From contig UROF01000027.1 of NCBI GenBank assembly GCA_900549475.1, forward strand, positions 1 through 34,248: DNA of 34,248 nucleotides, read 5' to 3'. The translations under genes and the position numbers were made by a program. Every line of letters begins with the position of its first letter. The stretch's first letter is position 1. Positions 7,566 to 15,463 of the stretch are shown here, one piece after another. Below the pieces are notes generated by a model. It made no database searches. It had not been told where the DNA came from and saw only the letters and a program-made list of their open reading frames with translations. Origin of the DNA: an uncultured Eubacteriales bacterium (GTDB lineage: Bacteria > Bacillota > Clostridia > Oscillospirales > Oscillospiraceae).

Positions 7566-8182
7566 GCGTACACCTCCTCGATAGTGGCGAGGGCGGCCTG
7601 ATCGATCACCAGGTACTTGGCGTTGAGGATGTCATACACGCTCAGGATTCTGGCGGTGGTGGTCAGGACACCGGGGATGTTGCGGGCGCTCTTGACCACG
7701 TTCTCATTGACCTCGGGGGTGATGACAACGGCCTTGCCGTCGCAGTTCACCGCATCCAGGAAGCCGCGGAACGCCTTGGTCTTGATGCTGTCCATCGCGA
7801 TGGAGTCCACCACGATGATCTTGCCCTCGGAAGCCTTGGCGGAGAGGACGGACTTCAGAGCCAGGCGATGTACCTTCTTATTGAGGACGTAGCTGTAGCT
7901 GCGGGGCTTGGGAGCAAAAACGATACCGCCGTGGGTCCACTGGGGAGCACGGGTGCTGCCCTGACGGGCGTGACCGGTATCCTTCTGACGCCAGGGCTTC
8001 TTGCCGCCGCCGGAAACCTCGGCGCGGGTGAGAGCGCTCTGGGTGCCCTGCCGGCAGTTGGCCAGGTGATTCTTCACCACCTCATGCACAACGTGCATAT
8101 TGGGCTCGATGCCAAAGATCTCGCTCTTCAGCTCTACTTCGCCGACCTGATTGCCGGCCATGTTCAAAACCTTGATAGACAT
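7562..8182 (-). CDS. rplD: 50S ribosomal protein L4
   Basis: L4 (206 aa) has a long loop that lines the exit tunnel, and in enterobacteria it also represses the S10 operon. The loop region reads SALTRAEVSGGGKKPWRQKD and GHARQGSTRAPQWTHGGIVF. The start was taken as ATG 8182 (MSIKVLNMAG), 10 bases from an AGGAG site; an in-frame GTG at 8191 touches that site and is less likely. It lies between rplC and rplW. Confidence 0.96.
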   Translation of the reverse strand: MSIKVLNMAGNQVGEVELKSEIFGIEPNMHVVHEVVKNHLANCRQGTQSALTRAEVSGGGKKPWRQKDTGHARQGSTRAPQWTHGGIVFAPKPRSYSYVLNKKVHRLALKSVLSAKASEGKIIVVDSIAMDSIKTKAFRGFLDAVNCDGKAVVITPEVNENVVKSARNIPGVLTTTARILSVYDILNAKYLVIDQAALATIEEVYA

Positions 8183-8202
8183 GTTTAGCACTCTCCTTTC
8201 CC

Positions 8203-8931
8203 TTATTTATTACGCGCAGAGGCCTTCTGGGGATTGACACGGGCAGAAGCCTTCTGCGGGTTGGAGCTGATACCGGCAGCCTCGCCCTTCTTCTCGATGA
8301 TGGTCTTGGCAGTGCTGCGGATGGTCACCAGACCGCCCTTGGGGCCGGGAACAGCGCCGCGGACAACGATCATATTCAGCTCGGCGTCCACCTTAACAAC
8401 GTCCAGGTTCATAATGGTCACCTGATCCACGCCCATGTGGCCGGCGCCGATCTTGCCCTTGAAAATCCGGCTGGGATCGGTACCAGAACCCATAGAACCG
8501 GCATGACGATGGACAGGGCCGGTACCGTGGGTCTCCTTCAGACGGCTGGCGTTGTGGCGCTTGATAACGCCGGCGTAGCCGTGACCCTTGCTGATGCCGG
8601 TGACGTCCACGTGGTCGCCCACGGCGAAGGTGTCAGCTTTCACGATGTCGCCGACGTTCATCTCGGCGGCCTTGTTCAGCTGGAACTCCTTGAGATGCTT
8701 CTTGGGGGACACACCGGCCTTGGCCAGGTGGCCCATTTCAGGCTTGCTCAGCTTGCGCTCGGGGACATCCTCATAGCCCAGCTGTACAGCCTCGTAACCG
8801 TCCTTCTCGGCGGTCTTCTTCTGCACCACGACACAGGGACCGGCCTCGATGACGGTAACCGGGATCACCTTGCCGTCGGTGTCGAAAATCTGGCTCATGC
8901 CGACTTTCTTACCGATGATAGCTTTCTCCAT
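8203..8931 (-). CDS. rplC: 50S ribosomal protein L3 with a duplicated C-terminal octapeptide
   Basis: L3 (242 aa) contacts the peptidyl-transferase centre and starts 50S assembly. It begins MEKAIIGKKVGMSQIFDTDG and carries the central motif ISKGHGYAGVIKRH and SMGSGTDPSRIFKGK-type sequence of the L3 loop. After the conserved domain ends (about residue 210) there is a short basic tail in which the octapeptide NPQKASAR appears twice with one residue between, a 27-base tandem repeat at about 8206-8262. The ordinary bacterial length is near 209-215, so this is a modest extension. Confidence 0.96.
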   Translation of the reverse strand: MEKAIIGKKVGMSQIFDTDGKVIPVTVIEAGPCVVVQKKTAEKDGYEAVQLGYEDVPERKLSKPEMGHLAKAGVSPKKHLKEFQLNKAAEMNVGDIVKADTFAVGDHVDVTGISKGHGYAGVIKRHNASRLKETHGTGPVHRHAGSMGSGTDPSRIFKGKIGAGHMGVDQVTIMNLDVVKVDAELNMIVVRGAVPGPKGGLVTIRSTAKTIIEKKGEAAGISSNPQKASARVNPQKASARNK

Positions 8932-9091
8932 GGTACTTTCTCCTTTATAAGGTTATTGGTCGGCGCAGTTAGCTCATTGGCCATTGCTGCGGCGACATGA
9001 CCCCGTCCGCCTCACGCAAGTCGGCGGACCGATGGGTAACAAAGTTTAGGTGCGGCGTTCTCGCCGCGGTTCCCATACTGAGATCCGGCTG
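8932..9091 (-). other. Structured gap between rpsJ and rplC
   Basis: This 160-base spacer is long for the cluster. It contains two inverted repeats, GTCCGCC/GGCGGAC (9005-9029) and GCGGCG/CGCCGC with a TTCT loop (9052-9067), and ends with the rplC ribosome-binding site AAAGGAG near 8940. No promoter or T-tract was found. The hairpins could stabilise or process the message after rpsJ; this is inference. Confidence 0.4.
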
Positions 9092-9400
9092 TTACAGCTT
9101 GATCTCGATCTCCACGCCGGCGGGCAGCTCCAGGCTCATCAGGGCCTCGACGGTCTTGGGGGTGGAGTTGGTGATATCGATCAGGCGCTTGTGGGTGCGG
9201 CGCTCAAACTGCTCACGGCTGTCCTTATACTTGTGGACGGCGCGCAGGATGGTGACCACTTCCTTCTTGGTGGGCAGGGGAATGGGGCCGGACACGGTGG
9301 CGCCGGTGCGCTTGGCGGTCTCCACGATCTTCTGGGCAGACAGGTCGATCACCTGGTGGTCATAGGCCTTCAGGCGGATGCGGATCATCTCTTTTGCCAT
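9092..9400 (-). CDS. rpsJ: 30S ribosomal protein S10
   Basis: S10 (102 aa), first gene of the cluster. In other bacteria it also pairs with NusB/NusG in antitermination. It begins MAKEMIRIRLKAYDHQVID and contains GPIPLPTKKEVVTILRA, then a segment with QFERRTHKRLIDI, all diagnostic. The reading frame extends upstream to 9493, but the ATG at 9400 has a GGAGG site 9 bases away and matches family length. An unusual 160-base gap follows before rplC. Confidence 0.98.
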   Translation of the reverse strand: MAKEMIRIRLKAYDHQVIDLSAQKIVETAKRTGATVSGPIPLPTKKEVVTILRAVHKYKDSREQFERRTHKRLIDITNSTPKTVEALMSLELPAGVEIEIKL

Positions 9401-9693
9401 TTGATTGTTCCTCCATAATATTGTACAAAGTAGTTTCTCTTGGCCCTTACTCTGTACGGCGAGAAGTTCTTCCCGCGCATCCGTGCGTATCATTCTGACT
9501 CATAGAAAATACCGGCACGAAAGGCCGGTATTGTCCCTATGGCACAGCGATCTACGCCGCGAAAAAGGACATTCTCAGCCGCCCGATTATCGGACATACT
9601 CCGCGGAAGTTACCGGCAGAGCCGCAATCTCCCGCATCATCGCAGTACCTGCCGCCGGGTGCCAGACATGGTACGCCCAGCGCAAGCTAGATT
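9401..9693 (-). promoter_or_regulatory. Long 5' leader of the S10 operon with a hairpin
   Basis: About 290 nt lie between the promoter and rpsJ. A perfect 9-bp inverted repeat, AATACCGGC/GCCGGTATT with a 7-nt loop, sits at 9508-9532; on the transcript it is followed by TTTTCT-like sequence, so it could be a weak attenuator. Ribosomal operons are often controlled through such leaders (in E. coli, L4 acts on the S10 leader). No known leader family was recognised here, so regulation is inferred only from length and the hairpin. Confidence 0.45.
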
Positions 9694-9722
9694 ATGATAC
9701 TAGATATTTCCGAGAATGTCAA
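9694..9722 (-). promoter_or_regulatory. Sigma-A promoter of the S10-spc cluster
   Basis: On the minus strand TTGACA (9717-9722) is followed by a 17-base spacer and TATCAT (9694-9699). The -35 is a perfect consensus, and the preceding 35 bases are almost pure A/T tracts, like an UP element. It points at rpsJ, leaving a leader of about 290 nt. This fits a strong ribosomal-protein promoter. Confidence 0.85.
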
Positions 9723-9834
9723 GAGGTTTTTCTCTGTTTTTTATAAAATTTTTTAAAAAAGTTTGGTGGCTTCGTAGAATCCTATGGAAGCCTTCCAGAG
9801 CGGACATCTGTCGTTATCCGGCAGAGTTTTTGGG

Positions 9835-9867
9835 AAAAAGGGCCGGGAATTTCCATCCCGGCCCTTT
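9835..9867 (-). terminator. Intrinsic terminator of the SLH-lysozyme gene
   Basis: A 9-bp perfect stem (GGGCCGGGA/TCCCGGCCC, 9840-9864) with a 7-nt loop is followed on the minus strand by TTTTT (9835-9839). It lies 28 bases after the stop codon at 9892 and upstream of the S10 promoter, so it insulates the ribosomal cluster. Confidence 0.85.
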
Positions 9868-9891
9868 CATCTGTCATCTTGCTATCCCAGA

Positions 9892-11979
9892 TCAATAGGG
9901 AATAAAAGCGATATTCATGTCTACCTTGGTGCTGATGCCGGGGATCTTGCCGCTGGAAGTATACTGCCAGATACGGTAGTTATAATACATATCGGGCTTG
10001 GAGGCGTACTGGGCGAACCACACGTCGTAGTCCGTCAGCCGGCTGAGATCGTAGCGGGTGTAGCCCACAGGCTTGTTGTAGTAGACCATGGGTTTGTATC
10101 CTGCCTGGGCCACCGTCTCACAGAAGGTGATGGCGCAGTCGGTGAGGGTGACACTGTCCAGCCCGTCCGTCCGGGCGCTCGCCCCGCTGATGGGCTCCCA
10201 GTCATATACCACAGGATAATCCAGCTGGGTACCCGCCAGATAGGACAGCACAAACTGAGCCTCCTCCCGGGCTTCCTCCACGGAAATGGCCTGAGAGAAG
10301 AAGTAGATGCCCACCTTCAGGCCGGCAGCCTTGGCCCCCGCCAGATTCTGCTTGAAGTAGGGGTCCAGGTTCAGCGTACCCTCGCTGCCGTAGCCCCGAT
10401 AGCCCAGCCGGATGAATACAAACTCCACGCCGGAGGTGGCGACCTTCTGCCAGTCGATCTCCCCCTGATGGGAGGATACATCGATACCCAGCGCAGTGGT
10501 ATAGGCAGGGTCATTATAATACATAGTAGAGCCGTCCAACACGAAAAGGTTGGTATTATAGGGGCACACCTCCACATTCCGGAGCACGGGATAGTACTTG
10601 TTGCCATAGGAAATGTAGCCGGACTGGGAGGGATCATTCTTCACCGTGGGCGTCCAGTTCATGATCCGGGAGACGATAGCGCAGACCTCCGCCCGGTTGA
10701 TGCCATCATTGGGGTAGTAGTAGCGCTTGCCGCCCACCACGGTGCCGTTGAGGATCCCCTCCTCGTAGAGGGCCAGGGTGTAGCCGTCATCCACATCAGC
10801 AAAAGGGGAGGCGCCGGTCCGGGGCGTGATGCCCATGGCCACAGCAGCCACCCGGGCAATAGTCAGACGGCTGATGGGGCTGTCCAGATCAGTGATCTCC
10901 CCGGGAGCTACGCAGCCCAGGCTCTCCGCCAGCGTCAAATAGCCGCTGGCCCAGTGGGAACCGGTAGGCGCCTGCTCCTTATTGCCGGCAGCCAGCAGGA
11001 TCAGCTTCAAAGCCTCGCCGGCGGTAAGGGTGGAGGTGCCCCGGAAGGTACCGTCAGGGTAGCCGCCCAGCACTTTCTTGGCACTGAGCTCACGGACATA
11101 GGTAAAATACCAGTCGGTATCCTTGACATCGCTGTAGGGATTCACCCAGCCGGAGAGATCGATATCACCGCCGGCGGAGCCGCTGCCCTCACCGTCCCAC
11201 TTGGCGGTGACCCAGATGTTCTCCATCGCCAGCTCCTGGCCGGTGAGCTTTGTACCATCGGCGGTATACCAGCCCAGGAAGGTCCGCCCGCCGTTGCCGG
11301 TGGGGGTAGGCAGTGTGCCGTAGGCGGTGCCTACCGGATAAAACACCGTCTTGTTCTCCACATCGCCGCCGTTGGGTTCAAAGTGGATGTAACGGTAGCG
11401 CTGCGCGCCGTCATTGTCATAGACGCCGTAGAGGAACAGATACGCCTCCTGAAGGCGGCGATCCACCAGGTTGTCCAGGGGATCATCACCGGAGTGGCAC
11501 CAGGTGGCGATGGCATTGACCACTTCCACCTCACTGTAGTTCTGGATGCCCCGGATCAAATAGCCGCAGAAGCGGTAAGTGGGATTCATCCACTGTGTTC
11601 CCAGTGTGTAGGTCATGCTGACCATGGCGTCAAACTGATATTGGGTAACAGAGATATTGTAGTCCAGCAGCAGGCGGTTCACCGCCTCCTCACTACTGGC
11701 CAGATCCTGCCGCAGCAGGATGTCCCCCTGCTCCTCCGTGATCCCCATAGGGTAATCTGCCGGGTCACACTGGCTGCCGTAGCCAATGTACCAGTAACCA
11801 TTGTCATCGGAATAGGGCATGCTCCGGAAGCCCTCGAAGGACTCGATCATGGCCACACCGGCGGCACTGGTGGTATAGGTATCTACCGCCAGGGCGGCGG
11901 AAGGCAGCAGCGTCAGCATAAGCAGCACGCAAAGGCACAGGAACAGGATCTTCTTCATGGGCTTCATGGGTACTCTCAC
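9892..11979 (-). CDS. Secreted SLH-domain protein with GH24-type and GH25 lysozyme domains
   Basis: A 695-residue cell-wall protein that probably cleaves peptidoglycan glycan strands. A signal peptide spans residues 1-31 (KK, hydrophobic core, cut near ALA). Residues 36-185 resemble T4-type lysozyme (GH24): by hand alignment E49 and D58 match its catalytic Glu and Asp, but the Thr position is Tyr64 (WYIGYG). Residues 197-262 are a Listeria-Bacteroides repeat (FEPNGG, FLGWYTADG, AKW). Three SLH-like segments at about 280-332, 343-384 and 392-442 should anchor it to secondary cell-wall polymer. Residues 496-695 are GH25, with GIDVSSHQG (D500) and the DxE pair D593/E595. The GTG start at 11979 has AGGAGG 11 bases upstream; ATG 11967 would remove four residues. 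It has its own terminator. Confidence 0.9.
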   Translation of the reverse strand: MRVPMKPMKKILFLCLCVLLMLTLLPSAALAVDTYTTSAAGVAMIESFEGFRSMPYSDDNGYWYIGYGSQCDPADYPMGITEEQGDILLRQDLASSEEAVNRLLLDYNISVTQYQFDAMVSMTYTLGTQWMNPTYRFCGYLIRGIQNYSEVEVVNAIATWCHSGDDPLDNLVDRRLQEAYLFLYGVYDNDGAQRYRYIHFEPNGGDVENKTVFYPVGTAYGTLPTPTGNGGRTFLGWYTADGTKLTGQELAMENIWVTAKWDGEGSGSAGGDIDLSGWVNPYSDVKDTDWYFTYVRELSAKKVLGGYPDGTFRGTSTLTAGEALKLILLAAGNKEQAPTGSHWASGYLTLAESLGCVAPGEITDLDSPISRLTIARVAAVAMGITPRTGASPFADVDDGYTLALYEEGILNGTVVGGKRYYYPNDGINRAEVCAIVSRIMNWTPTVKNDPSQSGYISYGNKYYPVLRNVEVCPYNTNLFVLDGSTMYYNDPAYTTALGIDVSSHQGEIDWQKVATSGVEFVFIRLGYRGYGSEGTLNLDPYFKQNLAGAKAAGLKVGIYFFSQAISVEEAREEAQFVLSYLAGTQLDYPVVYDWEPISGASARTDGLDSVTLTDCAITFCETVAQAGYKPMVYYNKPVGYTRYDLSRLTDYDVWFAQYASKPDMYYNYRIWQYTSSGKIPGISTKVDMNIAFIPY

Positions 11980-12022
11980 TTTCTTTCCGACCTCCTGACA
12001 GGTTTCGACAGCATATGCCAGA

Positions 12023-12051
12023 AGTTTACCATAATCCCGTCCATAAGGGAA
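12023..12051 (-). promoter_or_regulatory. Possible promoter of the SLH-lysozyme gene
   Basis: On the minus strand an extended -10 (TGG then TAAACT, 12023-12028) lies 17 bases from a poor -35, TTCCCT (12046-12051). It is followed by AGGAGG and the GTG start. The weak -35 makes this tentative. Confidence 0.4.
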
Positions 12052-12245
12052 GAGGATTGTGAGAAATTTAATATTTTTTAATTCTCCTCATATTGCTCTG
12101 CTGCTTCAATATAACAGGACACCGCTTCGCTTTTTCTTTTCGCAAATCCGTCCTCCCAGTTTGAATGCTATAGCGCATCCGAAGTATTCGGTGTATAATG
12201 CTCCATATCTTTCACAACAGCAGAAAACAAGCAAGGAGTTGTATT

Positions 12246-12722
12246 ATGGAAATCATACCGGCCTATGACCGTCAGGAAAACTTTCTGGCTCTTGTCCGCG
12301 AATATACCAACTCAATTTTACAGCAGGGAGACGAAGTTCGCCGTTGTCTTTCTGCGCAGCACCTTCAAGAAGAACTGGATCATATCGATAAAAAATATAG
12401 TTTGCCGGAAGGGCGGTTATATGTGGCTTTAGCAGACGGAAACGCCGTTGGCTGCGTAGCTCTGTGCAAAATCAGCAACAAATACTGCGAGCTCAAACGG
12501 TTGTATGTAAAACCTTCCTATCGGGGGCTTCATATTGGCAAAGTTCTGGCAGAATACACCATTCAGTCTGCCAAAGCCATTGGATACGAGTACATGCGTC
12601 TCGATACCTTTCCTTTCATGGCGAGAGCTATCCAGGTATACCAGCAACTAGGATTTCACTTCATCGAAAAATACAACGACAATCCCGCTGAAAATGCTTT
12701 ATTTATGGAATTAAAGCTCTGA
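12246..12722 (+). CDS. GNAT family N-acetyltransferase
   Basis: A 158-residue single-domain GNAT enzyme, expected to move an acetyl group from acetyl-CoA to an amine; the substrate is unknown. The fold is visible as DGNAVGCVALCKI-type strands, then LKRLYVKPSYRGLHIGKVLA, which contains the acetyl-CoA pyrophosphate-binding pattern (R-G-x-x-I-G-K), and AIQVYQQLGFHFIEKY near the end. The ATG at 12246 is 8 bases after AAGGAG; an upstream in-frame ATG at 12198 lacks such a site. A TATAAT at 12194-12199 could be its -10, but no good -35 is present. Its base composition is visibly more A/T-rich than the flanking genes, which hints at acquisition. It ends at a bidirectional terminator. Confidence 0.88.
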   Translation: MEIIPAYDRQENFLALVREYTNSILQQGDEVRRCLSAQHLQEELDHIDKKYSLPEGRLYVALADGNAVGCVALCKISNKYCELKRLYVKPSYRGLHIGKVLAEYTIQSAKAIGYEYMRLDTFPFMARAIQVYQQLGFHFIEKYNDNPAENALFMELKL

Positions 12723-12742
12723 CCTTTTCCATTCATAATAGG

Positions 12743-12776
12743 AAAACGCCCTGCGGCTGATGCCGCAGGGCGTTTT
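12743..12776. terminator. Bidirectional intrinsic terminator
   Basis: A perfect inverted repeat, AAAACGCCCTGCGGC / GCCGCAGGGCGTTTT with a TGAT loop, gives a GC-rich stem with T-runs on both strands. It lies between the converging GNAT gene and asparaginase gene and should stop both transcripts. Confidence 0.92.
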
Positions 12777-12795
12777 GTTGTCTGTCATAACTTCA

Positions 12796-13797
12796 CTACT
12801 TCTGTGCCAGGATATCGCAGGCCACAGGGGTGTAGAACAGCTCCGCCGCCTTCTCCCTGTCGGTGGTCTGGCCCAGGATCCACATGAGCTTTGCGGTCAC
12901 CGCCTCGGTGGTCATGTCGTAGGCCTCCAGAATCGGCAGGTTCCGCTTGACGTGGGTGCCCACCTGGTAGACGCTCAGGTCACTGCCCTCGTTCTCCACC
13001 TGAGTGGTCATCACCACCATCTTGCCCTGGCTGAGGCCCTCCTTCACCGCCTCGTAGTAGCTGCCCTCCTCATAGGTGGGCAGGCCTCCCACGCCGAAGC
13101 TTTCAATGATCAGGGCGTCGTTTCGCTCCAGCAGCCACCGGACCATATCGCAGTCTGCTCCGGGAATCAGCTTCATCAGGGCCACTTTGGGGTTCACCTT
13201 GTCATAAAACACCGGCTTTTCCCGGCACTCCGGCCGGATATACCGGATCAGCCGCCCATCCTGGACCAGAGCCAGCACCGGGTAATTGATGCTGGAAAAG
13301 GCCTCAAAGCTCTTGCTGCGGGTCTTTCTGGCCCGAGTGCCCAAGATCACCTTTCCATTGAACACCAGCATCACCCCCGCCATGTCGGAGGCCGCCACAG
13401 CAAAGGCATCCCGCAGGTTCTGCTTGGAGTCGGTGGTCTCAAAGCCGATGGGCTTCTGCGCACCGGTGAGGACGATGGGCTTGGGGCTGCCCTGGATGAG
13501 ATAGTTGAGGGCAGCGGCGGTATAGGCCATGGTGTCGGTGCCGTGGCTGACCACGAAGCCGTCATAGTGGCCGTAGTGCTCCCGGATGATCCGGGCCACC
13601 AGCACCCAGTGCTTGGGCTGAAGGTCGCTGCTGTCCAGGCTGAAGGGCTGGACGCAATCCACGTCACAGATGCCGGAAATATCCGGGATATAGCGCAGCA
13701 GCTGTTCCGAGGTCAGCTCCGGCACAAGGCCGCTGTCCCCCATCTCCGAAGCGATGGTGCCGCCGGTGCCGATGAGCAGAATGTGTTTCCTCTCCAT
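12796..13797 (-). CDS. ansA: L-asparaginase, type I (cytoplasmic)
   Basis: A 333-residue asparaginase that hydrolyses L-asparagine to aspartate and ammonia. Two catalytic motifs are intact: IGTGGTIAS at residues 9-17, with the nucleophilic threonine T14, and SHGTDTMAY at 84-92, containing the T87-D88 pair. There is no signal peptide, which points to the cytoplasmic type I class. It is the last gene of a run of minus-strand genes (ymdB, ybaK, metallophosphoesterase) that ends at the terminator at 12743-12776; 70 bases separate it from the preceding gene, so a private promoter is not excluded. An AGGAGG site precedes the ATG at 13797. Confidence 0.94.
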   Translation of the reverse strand: MERKHILLIGTGGTIASEMGDSGLVPELTSEQLLRYIPDISGICDVDCVQPFSLDSSDLQPKHWVLVARIIREHYGHYDGFVVSHGTDTMAYTAAALNYLIQGSPKPIVLTGAQKPIGFETTDSKQNLRDAFAVAASDMAGVMLVFNGKVILGTRARKTRSKSFEAFSSINYPVLALVQDGRLIRYIRPECREKPVFYDKVNPKVALMKLIPGADCDMVRWLLERNDALIIESFGVGGLPTYEEGSYYEAVKEGLSQGKMVVMTTQVENEGSDLSVYQVGTHVKRNLPILEAYDMTTEAVTAKLMWILGQTTDREKAAELFYTPVACDILAQK

Positions 13798-13867
13798 AGA
13801 TCTCCTCCTGTATCTTGACGGCGGTTTCTCCCGGCCGCCGCCGTTTTTCCTCTGTTAAAAAATATTC

Positions 13868-14959
13868 CTACAGGTCCCGTCCGTCCAGAGCCGCCAGGCC
13901 GAACCGCACCGCCAGAGCGATCTTCTGCCGCTCCTCCTCATCTGATGCGGCCTCCCAGCGCCGCCGCAGGTCCTGGAGGAACAGTCCTCGCAGGGTGTCC
14001 TCCCCCGCCCGCTTCCAGATATCCTCCGCCGGACGGGTCTGATCCCTGAGCTGCAGCACATAGCACCGCTGGGCGAAGGCGGTCTCCAGGGAGGGCAGAT
14101 CCACCCCCTGCTCACCGCTCTCCCCTGTGAGGACAAAGCGGCATACATCCTCCGCCGCCGTCTCCGGCAGGGCTTCCGCCAAAGCCTCCCGGGGTTCCCG
14201 TCCCGTGACGTCCACCGGGATGATATGGTACCGGCGGCGGCACAAAGGCATAAAGCGGAGATCCACTCCCGCCGCGCTCACCTCACCGGCCAGCACACCC
14301 TTGTCTCCCAGCTCGTCAAAGCCGCGGCCCTCAGGGCAGCCCGGGTAGGCCCAGCAGGTGTTGCCCTCCCGGTTCACTCCGCTGTACTGATGGATATGCC
14401 CCAGAGCCAGATAGGCAAGGCCGCTGGCAGCGATCTGCTCCCGGGTGATGGGGCCGTAGGTGCTGTCCGCCGTTCCCACATCGCCGTGAAGGCACATGAG
14501 ATGAAGCTTTCCGTCCGTCGGGACGGTAAAACCCGCCAGAGCCTGATTGGTCTGCTCCGGCCCGGTAAAAGCGCAGCCGTGGACCACACAGCCCAGCTCC
14601 GGCAGCTCCACCGCCTCCATCTTCTGTGAGCGGAAGATGTGGACGTTCTCCGGCCAGTCTCCGGCAGCGTAGGGGCTGTAGGCAGTGTAGGGGTCATGGT
14701 TTCCCGGGGCGATGAACACCGGACAGTTCATGGCTCCCAATGCGGCCCGCAGCCGCTCCAGGGTCTCAGGGTAAACCCGCTCCCCATCAAAAAGGTCCCC
14801 GGAGAGGAGCACCACTTCCGCTTTCTCTGTCCGGACCAGCTCCGCCAGGTTCTCCAGCAGCTCCCGGCTCTCCCGCCGCCGCTGCCGGGCCTTCTCCGGG
14901 GGCAAGCCCGCAAAGGCGCTGTCCAGATGGAAGTCCGCCCCATGGATGATCTTGGGCAT
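13868..14959 (-). CDS. Metallophosphoesterase, SbcD/YhaO-like
   Basis: A 363-residue calcineurin-type phosphoesterase related to the nuclease subunit SbcD/Mre11 and to YhaO. The metal-binding motifs run in order: HGADFHLDSAF (D9, H11), LLSGDLFDGE, APGNHDPYTAYSP, LHGDVGT and LGHIHQY. A C-terminal region of about 120 residues matches the capping region of these proteins only loosely. Such nucleases usually work with an SMC-like ATPase (SbcC/YhaN), but none is in this window, so its partner may lie elsewhere. The start at 14959 (MPKIIHGAD) follows GGAGG by 6 bases; the frame stays open upstream to 15004 without a site. It is 11 bases after ybaK. Confidence 0.85.
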   Translation of the reverse strand: MPKIIHGADFHLDSAFAGLPPEKARQRRRESRELLENLAELVRTEKAEVVLLSGDLFDGERVYPETLERLRAALGAMNCPVFIAPGNHDPYTAYSPYAAGDWPENVHIFRSQKMEAVELPELGCVVHGCAFTGPEQTNQALAGFTVPTDGKLHLMCLHGDVGTADSTYGPITREQIAASGLAYLALGHIHQYSGVNREGNTCWAYPGCPEGRGFDELGDKGVLAGEVSAAGVDLRFMPLCRRRYHIIPVDVTGREPREALAEALPETAAEDVCRFVLTGESGEQGVDLPSLETAFAQRCYVLQLRDQTRPAEDIWKRAGEDTLRGLFLQDLRRRWEAASDEEERQKIALAVRFGLAALDGRDL

Positions 14960-14970
14960 GGTACGCCTCC

Positions 14971-15444
14971 TTACGCCTGGGGCAGCTTGCACACGTCCAC
15001 CCAACCCTTGGCGGCGGAGAACTTCTCCAGCTCCGGCAGGGTCAGCTCGATGCAGCTGTTGCTGCTGCCCGCGGCGGGCAGCACCGTCTCAAAGCGCTCC
15101 AGGGACCGGTCCAGGTACACCTCCACGCCCTCCTTCACGCCAAAGGGACACACGCCGCCCACGGCGTGGCCGATGCGCTCCTCCGCCTCCTGGGCAGTGA
15201 GCATCTTGGCCTTGCCGCCGAAGGTGGTCTTATACTTGCTGTTGTCCACCTTCACATCTCCGGCAGCCACCACCAGGAGGGTCCGATCCTCCAGTTTGAA
15301 GCTCAGGCTCTTGGCAATGCGGCCCGGCTCCACGCCGGCAGCCTGAGCCGCCAGCTCTACCGTGGCGGTGGACGCCTCAAATTCCCGGATACGCTCCGCA
15401 GCGTCAAATTGCTTCAGGTATTCTCTTACCCGCTGAATCGACAT
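14971..15444 (-). CDS. ybaK: YbaK/EbsC family aminoacyl-tRNA deacylase
   Basis: A 157-residue member of the YbaK/ProX editing family, which removes wrongly attached amino acids from tRNA (typically Cys-tRNA-Pro or Ala-tRNA-Pro). Recognisable parts are RIAKSLSFKLEDRTLLVVAA, the segment VDNSKYKTTFGGKAKMLTAQE, and GHAVGGVCPFGVKEGVEVYL, the family's substrate-pocket region. It stands alone, not fused to a prolyl-tRNA synthetase. It is 19 bases after ymdB and 11 before the metallophosphoesterase gene, so it is very likely co-transcribed with both. The exact amino acid edited cannot be read from sequence. Confidence 0.9.
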   Translation of the reverse strand: MSIQRVREYLKQFDAAERIREFEASTATVELAAQAAGVEPGRIAKSLSFKLEDRTLLVVAAGDVKVDNSKYKTTFGGKAKMLTAQEAEERIGHAVGGVCPFGVKEGVEVYLDRSLERFETVLPAAGSSNSCIELTLPELEKFSAAKGWVDVCKLPQA

Positions 15445-15463
15445 ACTTCTTTCTCCTTACTCA

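Noticed and set aside
6558..7601. A 347-codon plus-strand frame over rplB and rplW.
   Set aside because: Antisense shadow of two certain ribosomal genes; no family features.
9784..12081. A 765-codon open frame on the plus strand opposite the SLH-lysozyme gene.
   Set aside because: It lies antisense to a gene with clear domains, has no ribosome-binding site and gives a low-complexity, His/Gly/Val-rich product typical of GC-rich shadows.
13818..13848. ACGGCGG/CCGCCGT repeat followed by T-run between ansA and the phosphoesterase gene.
   Set aside because: The T-run is on the plus strand, where no gene precedes it; not a terminator for the minus-strand genes.
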